Source: Natronosalvus amylolyticus (GTDB lineage: Archaea; Halobacteriota; Halobacteria; Halobacteriales; Natrialbaceae). Taken from it: DNA of 64,000 bases. The notes below the pieces were generated by a model that was given only the letters and a program-made list of their open reading frames with translations, was not told the origin of the DNA and made no database searches. Positions within the stretch are counted from its first letter, which is position 1. The number at the start of each line of letters is the position of its first letter. The stretch lies in contig NZ_CP101160.1 in the NCBI RefSeq assembly GCF_024298845.1, positions 310,001-374,000 on the forward strand. Reading direction: 5' to 3'. This document shows positions 45,346 through 54,860 of the stretch, piece by piece. Both the position numbers and the translations under genes were made by a program.

Positions 45346-46686
45346 ATGTCTAGAGGTTCACCGCTGGCGTCGAGCGACCGGTCGACAAGCCAGTCGCAGA
45401 AACTCGTCGAACGGGCGTCGAAGGTCATCCCGAGTGCGACCCAGACCGGTAGCAAACAACCGACGCAGTTCGTGCAAGGCGTTTCGCCTTCACACATCGT
45501 TCGCGGCGACGGAAGTCGACTGTGGGATGCCGACGGAAACGAGTACATCGACTGTAACGCCGCACTTGGCCCCATATTGCTTGGTCACAACTATCCGGCG
45601 GTGACCGACGCCGTGAAAGCACAACTTGACGAGGGGACGATGTTCACCATGGAGCATCCCCTCCACGTCGAGGTCGCCGAACTGTTCACCGATGTCGTTC
45701 CCTGCGCGGAGATGGTTCGCTTCGCCAAGAGCGGAAACGACGTCACGACCCTCGCTGCAAAAGTGGCTCGAGCGTACACGGACCGAGACGTCATCGCGAC
45801 CCAGGGGTATCATGGCTGGCCCGACGTCTGGATGAGCAACAAACCGGGCCTCGACGCTGGAATTCCCGACGCCGTCGGCGAATATACCGAAGAGTTCGAG
45901 TACAACGATATCGAGAGCGTCGAGCAGATTTTTGAGGAGCACCCCGACAACGTCGCTGCAATCGTGACGACCCCGGTCAATCTCGAGGAGCCAGAAGACG
46001 GCTTCCTCGAGAAACTTCGGGACCTCGCCGACCGCGAAGGGGCGGTACTCGTTTTCGACGAGGTGCTGACCGGATTCCGATTCGCACTGGGCGGCGCTCA
46101 GGAGTACTTTGGTGTAACCCCCGATCTCGCGTGTTTCGCCAAGGGGATGGCAAACGGGTTCCCGATCTCCGCGCTTGCGGGCAAGCGAAAGTTCATGGAG
46201 GTCATCGGCCGCAACGATTTCTTCTACTCGATGACGTACGCCGGCGATGCGGCGTCCCTGGCGGCGACAAAGGCTTCAATCACCGTCCAACGAGAAGAGA
46301 ACGTCCACGAACACATCTTTCGAGTGGGCGAGTCGCTGATGCACAGTTACAACGAAATCGCCGGCGAACTCGGCCTGGATGGTCGGACACGCGCCCACGG
46401 ATTCCCACCACGTTTCGTCATCCAGTTCTTCGACGAAGACGGAGACCACGACCAATTGGTACGGAGTCTGTTCATGCAAGAGGCACACAAACGTGGCGTC
46501 CTCTACACTGGTGGCCATATTCCGACCTACAGCCACACTGACGAAGATGTCGATACGATACTGAGCGTGTATCACGAGTGTCTCGAGGTTCTCGCTGACG
46601 CCCTCGAGAACGACGACGTCGCAGATCGACTCGAGGGAGACCCAGTTGGTGCAACGCTCCGGCAACGAACCGGCGAAAACGAGTGA
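45346..46686 (+). CDS. Class III aminotransferase (glutamate-1-semialdehyde aminomutase-like)
   Basis: 446-residue PLP enzyme of the fold-type I class III aminotransferases. Visible: LWDADGNEYIDCNAALGP, LVFDEVLTGFRFALGG with the cofactor Asp, and the PLP lysine in CFAKGMANGFPISALAG. The sequence is closest in pattern to GSA-aminomutase-like proteins, but its place in a catabolic island and FAKSGNDVTTLAAKVAR (similar to GSEA motifs) suggest transamination of an amino acid or amino sugar derivative rather than haem synthesis. The start at 45346 (MSRGSPLASSD) fits the TATA-like box; an upstream Met at 45325 is less likely. Confidence 0.9.
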   Translation: MSRGSPLASSDRSTSQSQKLVERASKVIPSATQTGSKQPTQFVQGVSPSHIVRGDGSRLWDADGNEYIDCNAALGPILLGHNYPAVTDAVKAQLDEGTMFTMEHPLHVEVAELFTDVVPCAEMVRFAKSGNDVTTLAAKVARAYTDRDVIATQGYHGWPDVWMSNKPGLDAGIPDAVGEYTEEFEYNDIESVEQIFEEHPDNVAAIVTTPVNLEEPEDGFLEKLRDLADREGAVLVFDEVLTGFRFALGGAQEYFGVTPDLACFAKGMANGFPISALAGKRKFMEVIGRNDFFYSMTYAGDAASLAATKASITVQREENVHEHIFRVGESLMHSYNEIAGELGLDGRTRAHGFPPRFVIQFFDEDGDHDQLVRSLFMQEAHKRGVLYTGGHIPTYSHTDEDVDTILSVYHECLEVLADALENDDVADRLEGDPVGATLRQRTGENE

Positions 46687-46697
46687 CCTACCCCTGC

Positions 46698-46742
46698 CTA
46701 CTCACTCACCGCTTGCGCCGTTCGCTCTTTGAGGACGGGGGC
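46698..46742 (-). pseudogene. C-terminal remnant of an IS1341/IS200-IS605-type TnpB
   Basis: The minus strand encodes APVLKERTAQAVSE followed by a stop, which is the characteristic C-terminus of haloarchaeal TnpB (OrfB) proteins. An in-frame stop lies directly before it and no further TnpB sequence is recognisable, so only the last 14 codons survive. Confidence 0.6.
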
Positions 46743-47058
46743 TTAGTGGTTCGTCAAGCCTGAGTATGTAAGCCGAACCGATAGCAGTTGTCGGGTTCGG
46801 TTTACACGGCAACGCTTGACGGCGTACTTGGCGCCCTCTCTTTCAGCTAACTGGGGTTCGTGAACGGAATGGGTTCTCGAGGCAGCACCCGGTTTTTCCG
46901 AGGGTTCGAAAGTTCCCACACCCCAATGGTCTCTACAGGAGGTAGCTGTAGAGCGACATAACGCCCAATGAAACGCACAAGCTATCACCCATCGGTCGGG
47001 GATCTGTAACGAGCGGTGTCCGTACCTTTAATATTCGTGCCGCCAGACCAACGGTAAC
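46743..47058. other. Intergenic remainder without gene; TATA-like box at 47028
   Basis: No reading frame here looks coding. TTTAATAT at 47028-47035 is about 27 bases before the ATG at 47059 and probably directs the ceramidase-like operon as a leaderless transcript. Confidence 0.45.
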
Positions 47059-48393
47059 ATGGCGAATCCTCCTCACAGGCACGGAGCAGAGACGCGTACA
47101 ACTGCTGCCGGACTCGATAGATCGGCCGACCTCCGATGTGACGGCGGGGCGGTACCACCAGCGTGGCAGGTCGGGACGGCGACCGTCGACATTACACCCG
47201 ACGAAACTGAGCCACACCGTTTGATCGGTTTTGGGGCCCGTGACGGGCATATGGACGGTGTCGAACACGATATTTCAGCTCGCGCGGTCGCGTTCGAAGA
47301 CCAGACGGGGCGACGGCTGGTTTTGCTCTCGTTCGAACTCTTGTTCGTGTTCGAAACGCAGCGTGAGTATCTCGAGGCGGAGTGTGCAAAACGATGGGGA
47401 CTCGAGCCGGAATCTCTCGTTATCAACCCGAGTCACACGCACTACGGACCGGATTACGACATCCACCGCGAAGGCCTCCAAGAGGATTACGACCGAGATG
47501 ACGACCTCGTCGCAGAGTATCGAGAGTTCGTCGACGAACGACTGCTCGAGGTGATCGGCGCTGCCCTCGACGATTTCGAGCCGGCGTCGCTCTCGTACTA
47601 CCACGCCAAACTGGCGATCGCGATGAACCGCCGACGACCGACCGAAGACGGCATCGGCTTCGATCCGACGCCCGACGGTCCGGTCGATCACGACCTGCCC
47701 GTTCTGGCCGTCGAAACCGCAGATGGAACGACGAAAGCGCTGTTGTTCGGCTATGCGTGCCACCCAACTGCAGGCATGGCATTTTCGAACGAGGTCAACG
47801 GTGACTGGCCGGGCTACGCGATGGAACACCTCGAAGAAGCGTATCCCGATGCCACCGCCGTGTTCGTTATCGGCTGTGCGGGAGATCAGAAGGCCTACCC
47901 GCAGGGAAGTCGAGAACTGGTAAAACAACACGCCCGAACGGCAGCAACGGCCGTCGAACGAGCCCTGGTGACCGAACCGAAACCGGTGAGAGGGCCGCTC
48001 AAGCTCGCCGCCGGAAGCGTGACGCTCGACATCGAAAACCCCATCGAAGACGAAGACGGGAACGAGGCAGGCGGCACCGAAGTGACGGGACATCGGCCGT
48101 ATCCAATACAGGCTGTTGGATTCGGGACGGATCTGACGCTCCTCTCGCTTTCAGGGGAAGTGGTCGCCGATTTTGCACTGGAACTCAAGGAGACGCTCGA
48201 CTCACCCCTGTGGGTCGCAGGGTACGCCAACAACACCGGCTATCTTCCGACGAAACGAATCCTCGCCGAAGGGGGATACGAGTCGTGGCAGTCCTTCGAG
48301 GACGGACTCTACGCCCCTTCCACCGCCGAGCGGATTCTCGACAAGTCAGTTGCACTCGCTGAGCGCGTCGGGGCCCGGCGGAGGGAGCTATGA
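47059..48393 (+). CDS. Neutral/alkaline ceramidase-like family protein (second copy)
   Basis: 444-residue relative of the protein at 12363. Zinc-site motifs are PSHTHYGPDYD, YACHPTAGMAF and NGDWPGYAMEHLE. The region equivalent to the ceramidase GDVSPN nucleophile motif reads GCAGDQKAYPQG, so no catalytic Ser is present. It has an N-terminal extension with WQVGTATVDITPDE leading into the fold. Its stop overlaps the start of the DUF4432 gene by four bases (48390), coupling it to a mutarotase-like protein; this supports a sugar substrate rather than a lipid. Confidence 0.87.
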   Translation: MANPPHRHGAETRTTAAGLDRSADLRCDGGAVPPAWQVGTATVDITPDETEPHRLIGFGARDGHMDGVEHDISARAVAFEDQTGRRLVLLSFELLFVFETQREYLEAECAKRWGLEPESLVINPSHTHYGPDYDIHREGLQEDYDRDDDLVAEYREFVDERLLEVIGAALDDFEPASLSYYHAKLAIAMNRRRPTEDGIGFDPTPDGPVDHDLPVLAVETADGTTKALLFGYACHPTAGMAFSNEVNGDWPGYAMEHLEEAYPDATAVFVIGCAGDQKAYPQGSRELVKQHARTAATAVERALVTEPKPVRGPLKLAAGSVTLDIENPIEDEDGNEAGGTEVTGHRPYPIQAVGFGTDLTLLSLSGEVVADFALELKETLDSPLWVAGYANNTGYLPTKRILAEGGYESWQSFEDGLYAPSTAERILDKSVALAERVGARRREL

Positions 48394-49496
48394 GCGACTC
48401 GAGACTCGGCGGAGACAGCCATCGAACCGAACCCGGGCCACGCATCTCTACGGACTTTACCTATCGCGACATCGACGCTGCTGTCCTCGAGAACCGATCT
48501 CTTCGGGTGGTAGTACTGACCGGAAAAGGCGGCGACATCGTCGAGTTTCGGGATAAACGGACCGACGTCGACGTTCTGTGGCGGACGCCACACGCGTGGA
48601 CTGCCCCCGAGGATCGGTACGTTCCGGGTATCGACTCGAGCTGGAACGAGCACTATCCTGGGGGCTGGCAGGTCAACCTCCCCATCGCCGGTGGTGGGAT
48701 GGAAATCGATGGTGGGAGCTACGGACTGCACGGAGAAAGCGCACTCTTGCCGTGGGAAGGTACCGTGGTCCGCGACGACGGCGAAGCCGTGACACTTCGA
48801 CTGACGGTCGAACTCATCCGCTACCCGTTTCTCGTCGAACGCGAACTGACGCTTCGAGCGGGCGAGTCCAAACTCCACATCGACGAATCGGTGACCAATC
48901 AGGGCGGGGTCCCCCTCGAGTACGTCTGGCAACAGCACATCACGCTCGGCGAACCGTTGCTCTCGCCTGCTTCACGACTCGACCTGCCCGACGCGACCGG
49001 AGTCAACCCGGCGTACGGCGACGGCTTTCCAAACGCTCGCCTCGAGGGTGACGTGACCTACGACTGGCCACACGCACCCGGAAAGGACGGCGGTACCGTC
49101 GACCTCCGAGAGATTCCGCCGCGCTCGGCGGGTGTCCACGACCAGTCATTTGCGGTCGATATGGCCGACGGCTGGTACGCGCTGACGAATCCCGACCTGA
49201 ACCTCGGCTTCGCCCTTCGATTCCCACTCGAGCCGTTCGAGTGCCTGTGGTACTGGCAACCCTTCGGCGGCTACCACGAGTATCCCTGGTTCAACCGAAA
49301 CTACAACGTCGGCCTCGAGCCCACGACTCGCTCGCCTGCCGAACAACGAACCAGTGAGACGGGTCAGGACGGAAAAGCGGTCATGAACGTCATCGACCCC
49401 GGAGAAACCGTCGAGGCGTCGTTTACCGCAATCACCTACGGCGACCTCGAGAGAGTAACGGACGTGACGCCCGAGGGTAATGTAAAAGACGAGTGA
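48390..49496 (+). CDS. DUF4432 / aldose 1-epimerase-like protein
   Basis: 368-residue beta-sandwich protein of the galactose-mutarotase-like superfamily. Visible: RVVVLTGKGGDIVEFRDK, HYPGGWQVNLPIAGG, YGLHGESALLPWE and FECLWYWQPFGGYHEYPWFNRNYNVGLEP, which correspond to the sugar-binding core. These proteins interconvert or bind aldose anomers or keto-sugars. Translationally coupled to the upstream ceramidase-like gene, so both likely serve one step or substrate. Confidence 0.88.
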   Translation: MSDSRLGGDSHRTEPGPRISTDFTYRDIDAAVLENRSLRVVVLTGKGGDIVEFRDKRTDVDVLWRTPHAWTAPEDRYVPGIDSSWNEHYPGGWQVNLPIAGGGMEIDGGSYGLHGESALLPWEGTVVRDDGEAVTLRLTVELIRYPFLVERELTLRAGESKLHIDESVTNQGGVPLEYVWQQHITLGEPLLSPASRLDLPDATGVNPAYGDGFPNARLEGDVTYDWPHAPGKDGGTVDLREIPPRSAGVHDQSFAVDMADGWYALTNPDLNLGFALRFPLEPFECLWYWQPFGGYHEYPWFNRNYNVGLEPTTRSPAEQRTSETGQDGKAVMNVIDPGETVEASFTAITYGDLERVTDVTPEGNVKDE

Positions 49497-49512
49497 ATTC
49501 GACGGAAGGAAA

Positions 49513-50406
49513 TCAGTAGTACGGACTATATGCCTCGAGAAACGCGTCGCCATTGACGACGTGTTCGGCGAGCGCTCTGGAGTTTGGAGTGATCGGTTGT
49601 CCGTACTCGAGCGCAGCGTCGATGCCCAACAATAGGGAAGCAGCATCGAGGACTCGCTTTCCTGTCACCGTCGACCGGGTTTCGATAACCTCGAGATAGG
49701 CGTCGAGATACGAACGATACATATCATCCATATCTGCTGGTTCGCTGCCGACCTCGACGACCGACGTCTGGTTGCCGACGCTGAGAAAACTGAACTGCTT
49801 TTTCGTTCCGGGACTGTCGAGTCGAACGGTGACATACGTGCCGTCGGTGAAGACGATTTCGACGGTTCGACCGGGATCGTTCGCCGGTGAGACCGTTGCC
49901 CAATCGGTATCGACAATTTGACAAACGGTATCGATCAGATGAGAGCCATAATAGAACGGATCATCGTATCCGACACAGTAGAGCGCCCGACTCGAACAGT
50001 CGGGCTCGAACGTCGTTATGGCCGAGTGATAGGGTACCGCAGAACCGCCAAAGAGTGGAGTTTCGTTGGCTGCTTGCCCGATGGCCTGTATATCCTCTTT
50101 TGAGCCGGCGATCGGCTTGTCTATCAACGTCGGTATTCCGGCCTCGAGAAACGGGATGGCGAGGGGTCGGTGTGTCTCCCAGTCCACAGTAAGTATCATG
50201 ACGCCGTCGACGTCACCAATCATCTCGTGTGGATCGGCATACTGACGCGCTGCATACTGGTCACAAATCGACTGGGTATACGATTCGTCTCGAACACTGC
50301 CGCCGTCCCAAACGGCACTGAGCGTAGCTTCCTCGTGGCTTGCCAAGCGCTTGGCGAAAGATTCGCCGTGACTCGTATCTAATCCGACGATACCAATATC
50401 AACCAT
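49513..50406 (-). CDS. Gfo/Idh/MocA family oxidoreductase (third copy)
   Basis: 297-residue, somewhat short member. The N-terminus is GIVGLDTSHGESFAKRL, a variant subgroup in which the dinucleotide loop reads GLDTSH rather than GxGxxG. The EKP motif reads IDKPIAG (Asp for Glu, Lys kept), and the C-terminal site is FYYGSHLIDTVCQIV. It probably binds NAD(P) and oxidises or reduces a sugar derivative. It is convergent with the ceramidase-like/DUF4432 operon. Confidence 0.87.
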   Translation of the reverse strand: MVDIGIVGLDTSHGESFAKRLASHEEATLSAVWDGGSVRDESYTQSICDQYAARQYADPHEMIGDVDGVMILTVDWETHRPLAIPFLEAGIPTLIDKPIAGSKEDIQAIGQAANETPLFGGSAVPYHSAITTFEPDCSSRALYCVGYDDPFYYGSHLIDTVCQIVDTDWATVSPANDPGRTVEIVFTDGTYVTVRLDSPGTKKQFSFLSVGNQTSVVEVGSEPADMDDMYRSYLDAYLEVIETRSTVTGKRVLDAASLLLGIDAALEYGQPITPNSRALAEHVVNGDAFLEAYSPYY

Positions 50407-50956
50407 CTACTCTCAGTGGGGGTGACTCGTACTTAAACTTTGACCGAGTTGGACAGTAACAAGCCGTCTACCACCAGTAAACAGCCGGCTGTGCGAGGAA
50501 ACGCGTTCCAGACAATAAATTATTGTGTTTTCAGCCGTTATGCAGCCTCAGAGTTGGGTTCACAGATATCTCGGTGCTAATCGAGGCGCCGTCTCGTTTA
50601 CTGCAGGAAATCACTGGTATGTGTCGACATGGCAATAATGCCTGCAGGCCATTCCAGTGACTGCACAAATCTGCAGGTGCGTGGAACCAGTAGCGAGGTC
50701 CTCTTGAGCCATATCTCAGCAAATGAGGGAGTGTCCAGCAAGCCGGACACAATAGCCGATTAGCTGTACTTCCGTGCAATACACGATGCGGGTCTACTGG
50801 CCCAAAAAGTCATTTTGTTCCCCAGAGGGAAACGTAGCGGTGCAGGAACCCGCAAAATGTCTCAGCCTCACTTCACTGAGTGAGAATGCCCACTACACCT
50901 GCTCGTTTGCGGTCAGTGACAGAACGGTTAATGCGTTCGGGCTATTTGCCACTGGT
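50407..50956. other. Intergenic stretch without recognisable gene
   Basis: 550 bases of mixed composition. The only structure noticed is a small TGTCC/GGACA inverted repeat near 50728-50746. Open frames here have no recognisable family and no credible start, and may represent decayed DNA. Confidence 0.5.
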
Positions 50957-51304
50957 ATGAAGCGTTACGAAACCGACGTTCGAGATGGCGTGTTGTTCCT
51001 CGAGACAGACGACGGATGGATCGAAATAGGGTCACTGGACGGTATTTGTGAGTTGATCGGCGGTGAAACCTACGTTCTCGAGTACGATGAGCAACAACGG
51101 TCGGTTTCCTGGCTCGATACCGACGAGGAGGGGAAGCTCTCCTTTGACGTACGTGAAACGTTGACAAAGATGAGTTACGACCAGGAGTTCGTGGCGAACA
51201 TCGAGTCCGTGGATGCCGATACGATGGACGGCGAGTATTCGATGCGCGCCTCGGTATTTGCTGATCTCATGACTGCCATCTGGGAGGCAAAAGGCGATCT
51301 GTAA
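50957..51304 (+). CDS. Small conserved-looking haloarchaeal protein, unknown function
   Basis: 115-residue acidic soluble protein, start MKRYETDVRDGVLFLETDDGWIEIG. No catalytic motif or membrane segment is seen. The start at 50957 is preferred because the reading frame upstream (open from 50774) has non-acidic, non-haloarchaeal composition, and a TATA-like TTAAT stretch lies about 28 bases upstream. It stands alone between unrelated genes. Confidence 0.65.
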   Translation: MKRYETDVRDGVLFLETDDGWIEIGSLDGICELIGGETYVLEYDEQQRSVSWLDTDEEGKLSFDVRETLTKMSYDQEFVANIESVDADTMDGEYSMRASVFADLMTAIWEAKGDL

Positions 51305-51701
51305 TCGACGACAACACAGTGGTAAACCAAAGATGAGACGGAAACAACTGGGGCCCATCGTTTACCCAGTGAAAACAAACGGAAAGAAGTTCGTGGAATC
51401 CGCCTTTCCTCACTCGTCGAAATCCCCTGACGGCTAGCGGATGCGAGTGCTACCCCGCCCCTGATTCATAACATCTGTACCCTTGTTATGGTGGCCATCC
51501 TTCAGCCGGTATTACGTTCCACATCAAAAGGACCGTGATTTGTTTCAAACATACAACTTTGTAATCTGTGTCCAACAGAAACTGAACCGAGATTTGCATA
51601 ATTACTGTAAACTACGATACGTAGGGTTTGCTGTCGCTTCTTCCCGGTGAGCGCCCAAATAGGGTCGTCAATCACCAATAAAAAAGGTACAGAGGACCGG
51701 C
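51305..51701. other. Intergenic stretch without recognisable gene
   Basis: 397 bases between convergent genes, AT-rich at 51470-51620. No coding frame, repeat or RNA gene was recognised. Confidence 0.5.
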
Positions 51702-54500
51702 TCACTCGAGCAACGAACGCATCGAATTGACGCCGAGTGCTCCCGCACCGATAGCCGTCGCACCGATGATAAAAAGTGGGTTCAACACGCCCAACAGCGC
51801 GACTGGAATCGCGATACCATTGTAGACGAACGCCAGGCGATTGTTCTGTTGGACACGACGACGAGCGCCTTCGGCGAGGTCGAACGCTGTTTCGATCGCT
51901 GTCAGGTCGTCCTCGGCAACCGTAATGTCAGACGCATCGGATGCCAGATCCGTACCACCACCGAGTGAGATACCCAGTGCAGCCTCCGCCAGCGCGGGCG
52001 CGTCGTTCGTGCCATCGCCGACCATCGCGACGGTGGAATCTGTGCCGAGTTTGCTAATCGCTGCAACTTTGCCTTCGGGAGGCACCCCAGCAAACACCCT
52101 CGAAACGTCCGGGTGGCTGGCAAACGGTTCAGTCGCCGACCGCTCGTCACCGGTGAGGACGATAACCTCCATGCCTCGAGTGCTGAGACGCTCGATGGTG
52201 TCTTCCCAGTTTGTTCGCGGCTGATCACCAACGACCACGAGTCCGCACGCACGTCCGTTCTGTCCGACGACGATAGGCAGCCGTCCGGCCCCTCGTTCGG
52301 ACTGAACCTGTCGTTCGAGGCCATCCTCGAGCTCCCATCCCTGATCGAGGAACAGGTCGGGATGGCCCACGAGCGTTTCATCACCATCGACGATACCGCC
52401 AACACCGTTTGAATAGCTCCGAAAGTCAGATACCTCTTCGATCGCTACCGATTCCGACCGCGGTTCTCCGCCATCTGGTTGAGGTGCGTTCCCGTCCGAG
52501 TCTGTTGTGTTCACGTCTGGCGTTGCATTCGCGTCTGTCGTACTCGGCCCGTATGCTCGAGCAATGGCGTCGGCGGCCGGGTGGGCAGCTCGTTGCTCGA
52601 GGCGGCCTGCTGCTTCGAGAACCGGTTGCGGTGCGTCTGCAGAAAGGACGGTCATCTGTCCACGAGTGAGCGTTCCAGTCTTGTCGAAAACGACAGTATC
52701 GACCTCCCGTAGCCGGTCGAATACCGTTTCGTCGAAAATGACGATGCCCCGCTCGAGAGCTTCCTCCAGGGTCGTCGCAATCGAGAGCGGCGTCGCAAAG
52801 CCAAGCAACCAGGGCGAGGCGATCATGAAGACGGCGAGAAAGCCAAGAATTGCGGTACCAACACTCCCGCTCAACACCAACGTCCCGACACCGCCGAGTA
52901 CGGCAAAACCGACGATTGGAGTTAGCAGTCGACCAGCGAGACGGTCGGCACGTCGCTGGACGCCGTGTGTGGCACTCTGGAGTTGCCACACCGTCGTCGT
53001 CAGTCTGTCGATACTGCTCTTTGCGGTTGGACCGACGCGAACGATTGCGGCATCGGTGGTAACGATTGAACCGCCGACCACGTCGTCGCCAGGTTCTTTG
53101 ATAATTGGAACTGACTCGCCAGTAATGATCGCCTCGTCGACCGTACAGGTACCCTCGGCCAGTTCGCCGTCGACGGGAATCCGTTCTCCCTGTTTGACGA
53201 GAAGTCGGTCGTCCGGCTCGAGTTCGCCGACATCGACTGTGTCGGTCGAACCGTCGTCTGCTAATCGGCGAGCACTGTCAACCTGGGAAACGGTGAGTTC
53301 GGTAAGTCTATCCAGAGCTTTCTGTTTGACCGACGATTCGTACAGGATACCGCCGGTCACGATCGCTGCGATAGCCAACACGAAATCGTAGTAGATATGC
53401 CCGCTGTTGCCGACGACGACGGCGAGTGAACTGTAGAGATACGCGCTGACGATAGCCAGCGCAGCGAGTAAGTCGGTGTTCGGCTGGCGAAGCTTGAGAC
53501 TAATGTAGGCACCCCGCAACACGGGCATACCAGCGAAATAGAGGACGATACCGGTGAGCACGAAATAGACGCGGGAAAACAACACGCCACCGTCAGTGAA
53601 CAGGACGGTAAAGCCCTCGAGCGGGCCAGCAGGATACAGTTCCGCCAGGTGGGCTGGATAGAGAACTGTAATATACGGTATTAACAGAAAGGAGCCGAAA
53701 ACGACGCTGAGGATGTACCGCATGTCCATCGCGTCGTCCGAACGTCGTTTCCGAATCCCCGACATCTCTCGAGCGCGCCGAGTCGTACTTGTGGACTCGT
53801 TCGGGTTCGGACTGTTTTCGGGTCCGACGACTCGTCGAACGGTGTTCTCGTCCGTTTCCGACGATTCCGTCACGGTGTCGCGGAGATAGGCGGTGTATCC
53901 AAGTCGACTCAGAGCATCCTCGAGGTCGGATTTCGGAAGCTGTGCCGGGTCGTGGTCGACACGAATCGACTCCGTGACGTAACTCGCTTCGGCATCGAAG
54001 ATACCGTCATGCTCGCACGCAACGGACTCGAGGTACTGCTCACAGGTGACGGCGTGCATCCCGTCGACACGAAGGAAGGTCTGGATCGGCGCTGGGTGGC
54101 TTTCGGTATCCGTAGTTGGATCCGCCTCCTCTGCGTCGGTACCCGTCGCTTCGACGCCTGCTTCGAATTCGATGGACGAGGCCTCCTCTTGCGTATCAAC
54201 CTGTCCAGTTGCTCCCGTAACCGAGGACTCCCCGTCCGACGCTGGATCGGTATCCACCGATTCCGATTCGTCTGTGCCACCCACTGGTGCTCCCTTGGGC
54301 GCGACAGTCGGTTCCATTTCTGGCTCCGGAATCGAGGGAGGAGGGCCTTCGGCCAACGGTCCAAGCGAGTTATACAGGGTCTGACAGCCACTCGAGCAGA
54401 CTTGCTCACCGCTCCCGACGTGCAATTCGCCCGCAGAATCTGGACAGGGACGCCCACAAAATGCACAGCGGTCGACTTCGCCTCCCGGGGCGTTACCCAT
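51702..54500 (-). CDS. P1B-type heavy-metal ATPase, CcoI/FixI-like, with altered metal motifs
   Basis: 932-residue membrane pump. Order: N-terminal four-Cys metal-binding domain (CAFCGRPCP and VCSSGCQTLY, PF12156-like), an acidic linker, one HMA-like domain (about 145-215), then eight predicted membrane helices with the phosphorylation site DKTGTLTRG and hinge GDGTNDAPAL. Two metal-binding motifs are changed. The HMA motif GMxCxxC reads GMHAVTC, losing its first Cys. The transmembrane CPC motif reads SPW in ASPWLLGFATPL. ATPase catalytic residues are intact. The architecture matches copper pumps serving cytochrome oxidase (CcoI), but selectivity is probably altered. Isolated single gene. Confidence 0.92.
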   Translation of the reverse strand: MGNAPGGEVDRCAFCGRPCPDSAGELHVGSGEQVCSSGCQTLYNSLGPLAEGPPPSIPEPEMEPTVAPKGAPVGGTDESESVDTDPASDGESSVTGATGQVDTQEEASSIEFEAGVEATGTDAEEADPTTDTESHPAPIQTFLRVDGMHAVTCEQYLESVACEHDGIFDAEASYVTESIRVDHDPAQLPKSDLEDALSRLGYTAYLRDTVTESSETDENTVRRVVGPENSPNPNESTSTTRRAREMSGIRKRRSDDAMDMRYILSVVFGSFLLIPYITVLYPAHLAELYPAGPLEGFTVLFTDGGVLFSRVYFVLTGIVLYFAGMPVLRGAYISLKLRQPNTDLLAALAIVSAYLYSSLAVVVGNSGHIYYDFVLAIAAIVTGGILYESSVKQKALDRLTELTVSQVDSARRLADDGSTDTVDVGELEPDDRLLVKQGERIPVDGELAEGTCTVDEAIITGESVPIIKEPGDDVVGGSIVTTDAAIVRVGPTAKSSIDRLTTTVWQLQSATHGVQRRADRLAGRLLTPIVGFAVLGGVGTLVLSGSVGTAILGFLAVFMIASPWLLGFATPLSIATTLEEALERGIVIFDETVFDRLREVDTVVFDKTGTLTRGQMTVLSADAPQPVLEAAGRLEQRAAHPAADAIARAYGPSTTDANATPDVNTTDSDGNAPQPDGGEPRSESVAIEEVSDFRSYSNGVGGIVDGDETLVGHPDLFLDQGWELEDGLERQVQSERGAGRLPIVVGQNGRACGLVVVGDQPRTNWEDTIERLSTRGMEVIVLTGDERSATEPFASHPDVSRVFAGVPPEGKVAAISKLGTDSTVAMVGDGTNDAPALAEAALGISLGGGTDLASDASDITVAEDDLTAIETAFDLAEGARRRVQQNNRLAFVYNGIAIPVALLGVLNPLFIIGATAIGAGALGVNSMRSLLE

Positions 54501-54860
54501 CGGTTCTCACCTGCCTCGAGCGCCCGGTTTGGCGGTCGTCGATCGCGTTCGTGTTCATTGGGCTGGTGTATGATCTCTGGACCCTAAACGGATTCGAATG
54601 TGTGTGGTCTTTCATCGGGATCACTGCGGTCACGTGCCACCGACCGGTCGTGCTTGGTTACGAACGATAATGAGAGGATGCCCTTCAATGGATGTCTATA
54701 ACATAAATAACTCTGATCAAGGGTATATCGACTGGACAGGCCTGGGTTTAGTGCGCCGAGAGCGGACACCATCCGAAGAGGTGGAACGTGGGTTCAATCA
54801 ACCAGGTATCTAATAAGCGCAGTTTGAGAAGCGAGCAGGTCGTAGAGGTAGTTTGGAACA
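54501..54860. other. Intergenic stretch before the transposase remnant
   Basis: 360 bases, AT-rich at 54690-54720. No gene seen. It may contain one end of the decayed insertion element that follows, but no clear terminal repeat was found. Confidence 0.45.
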
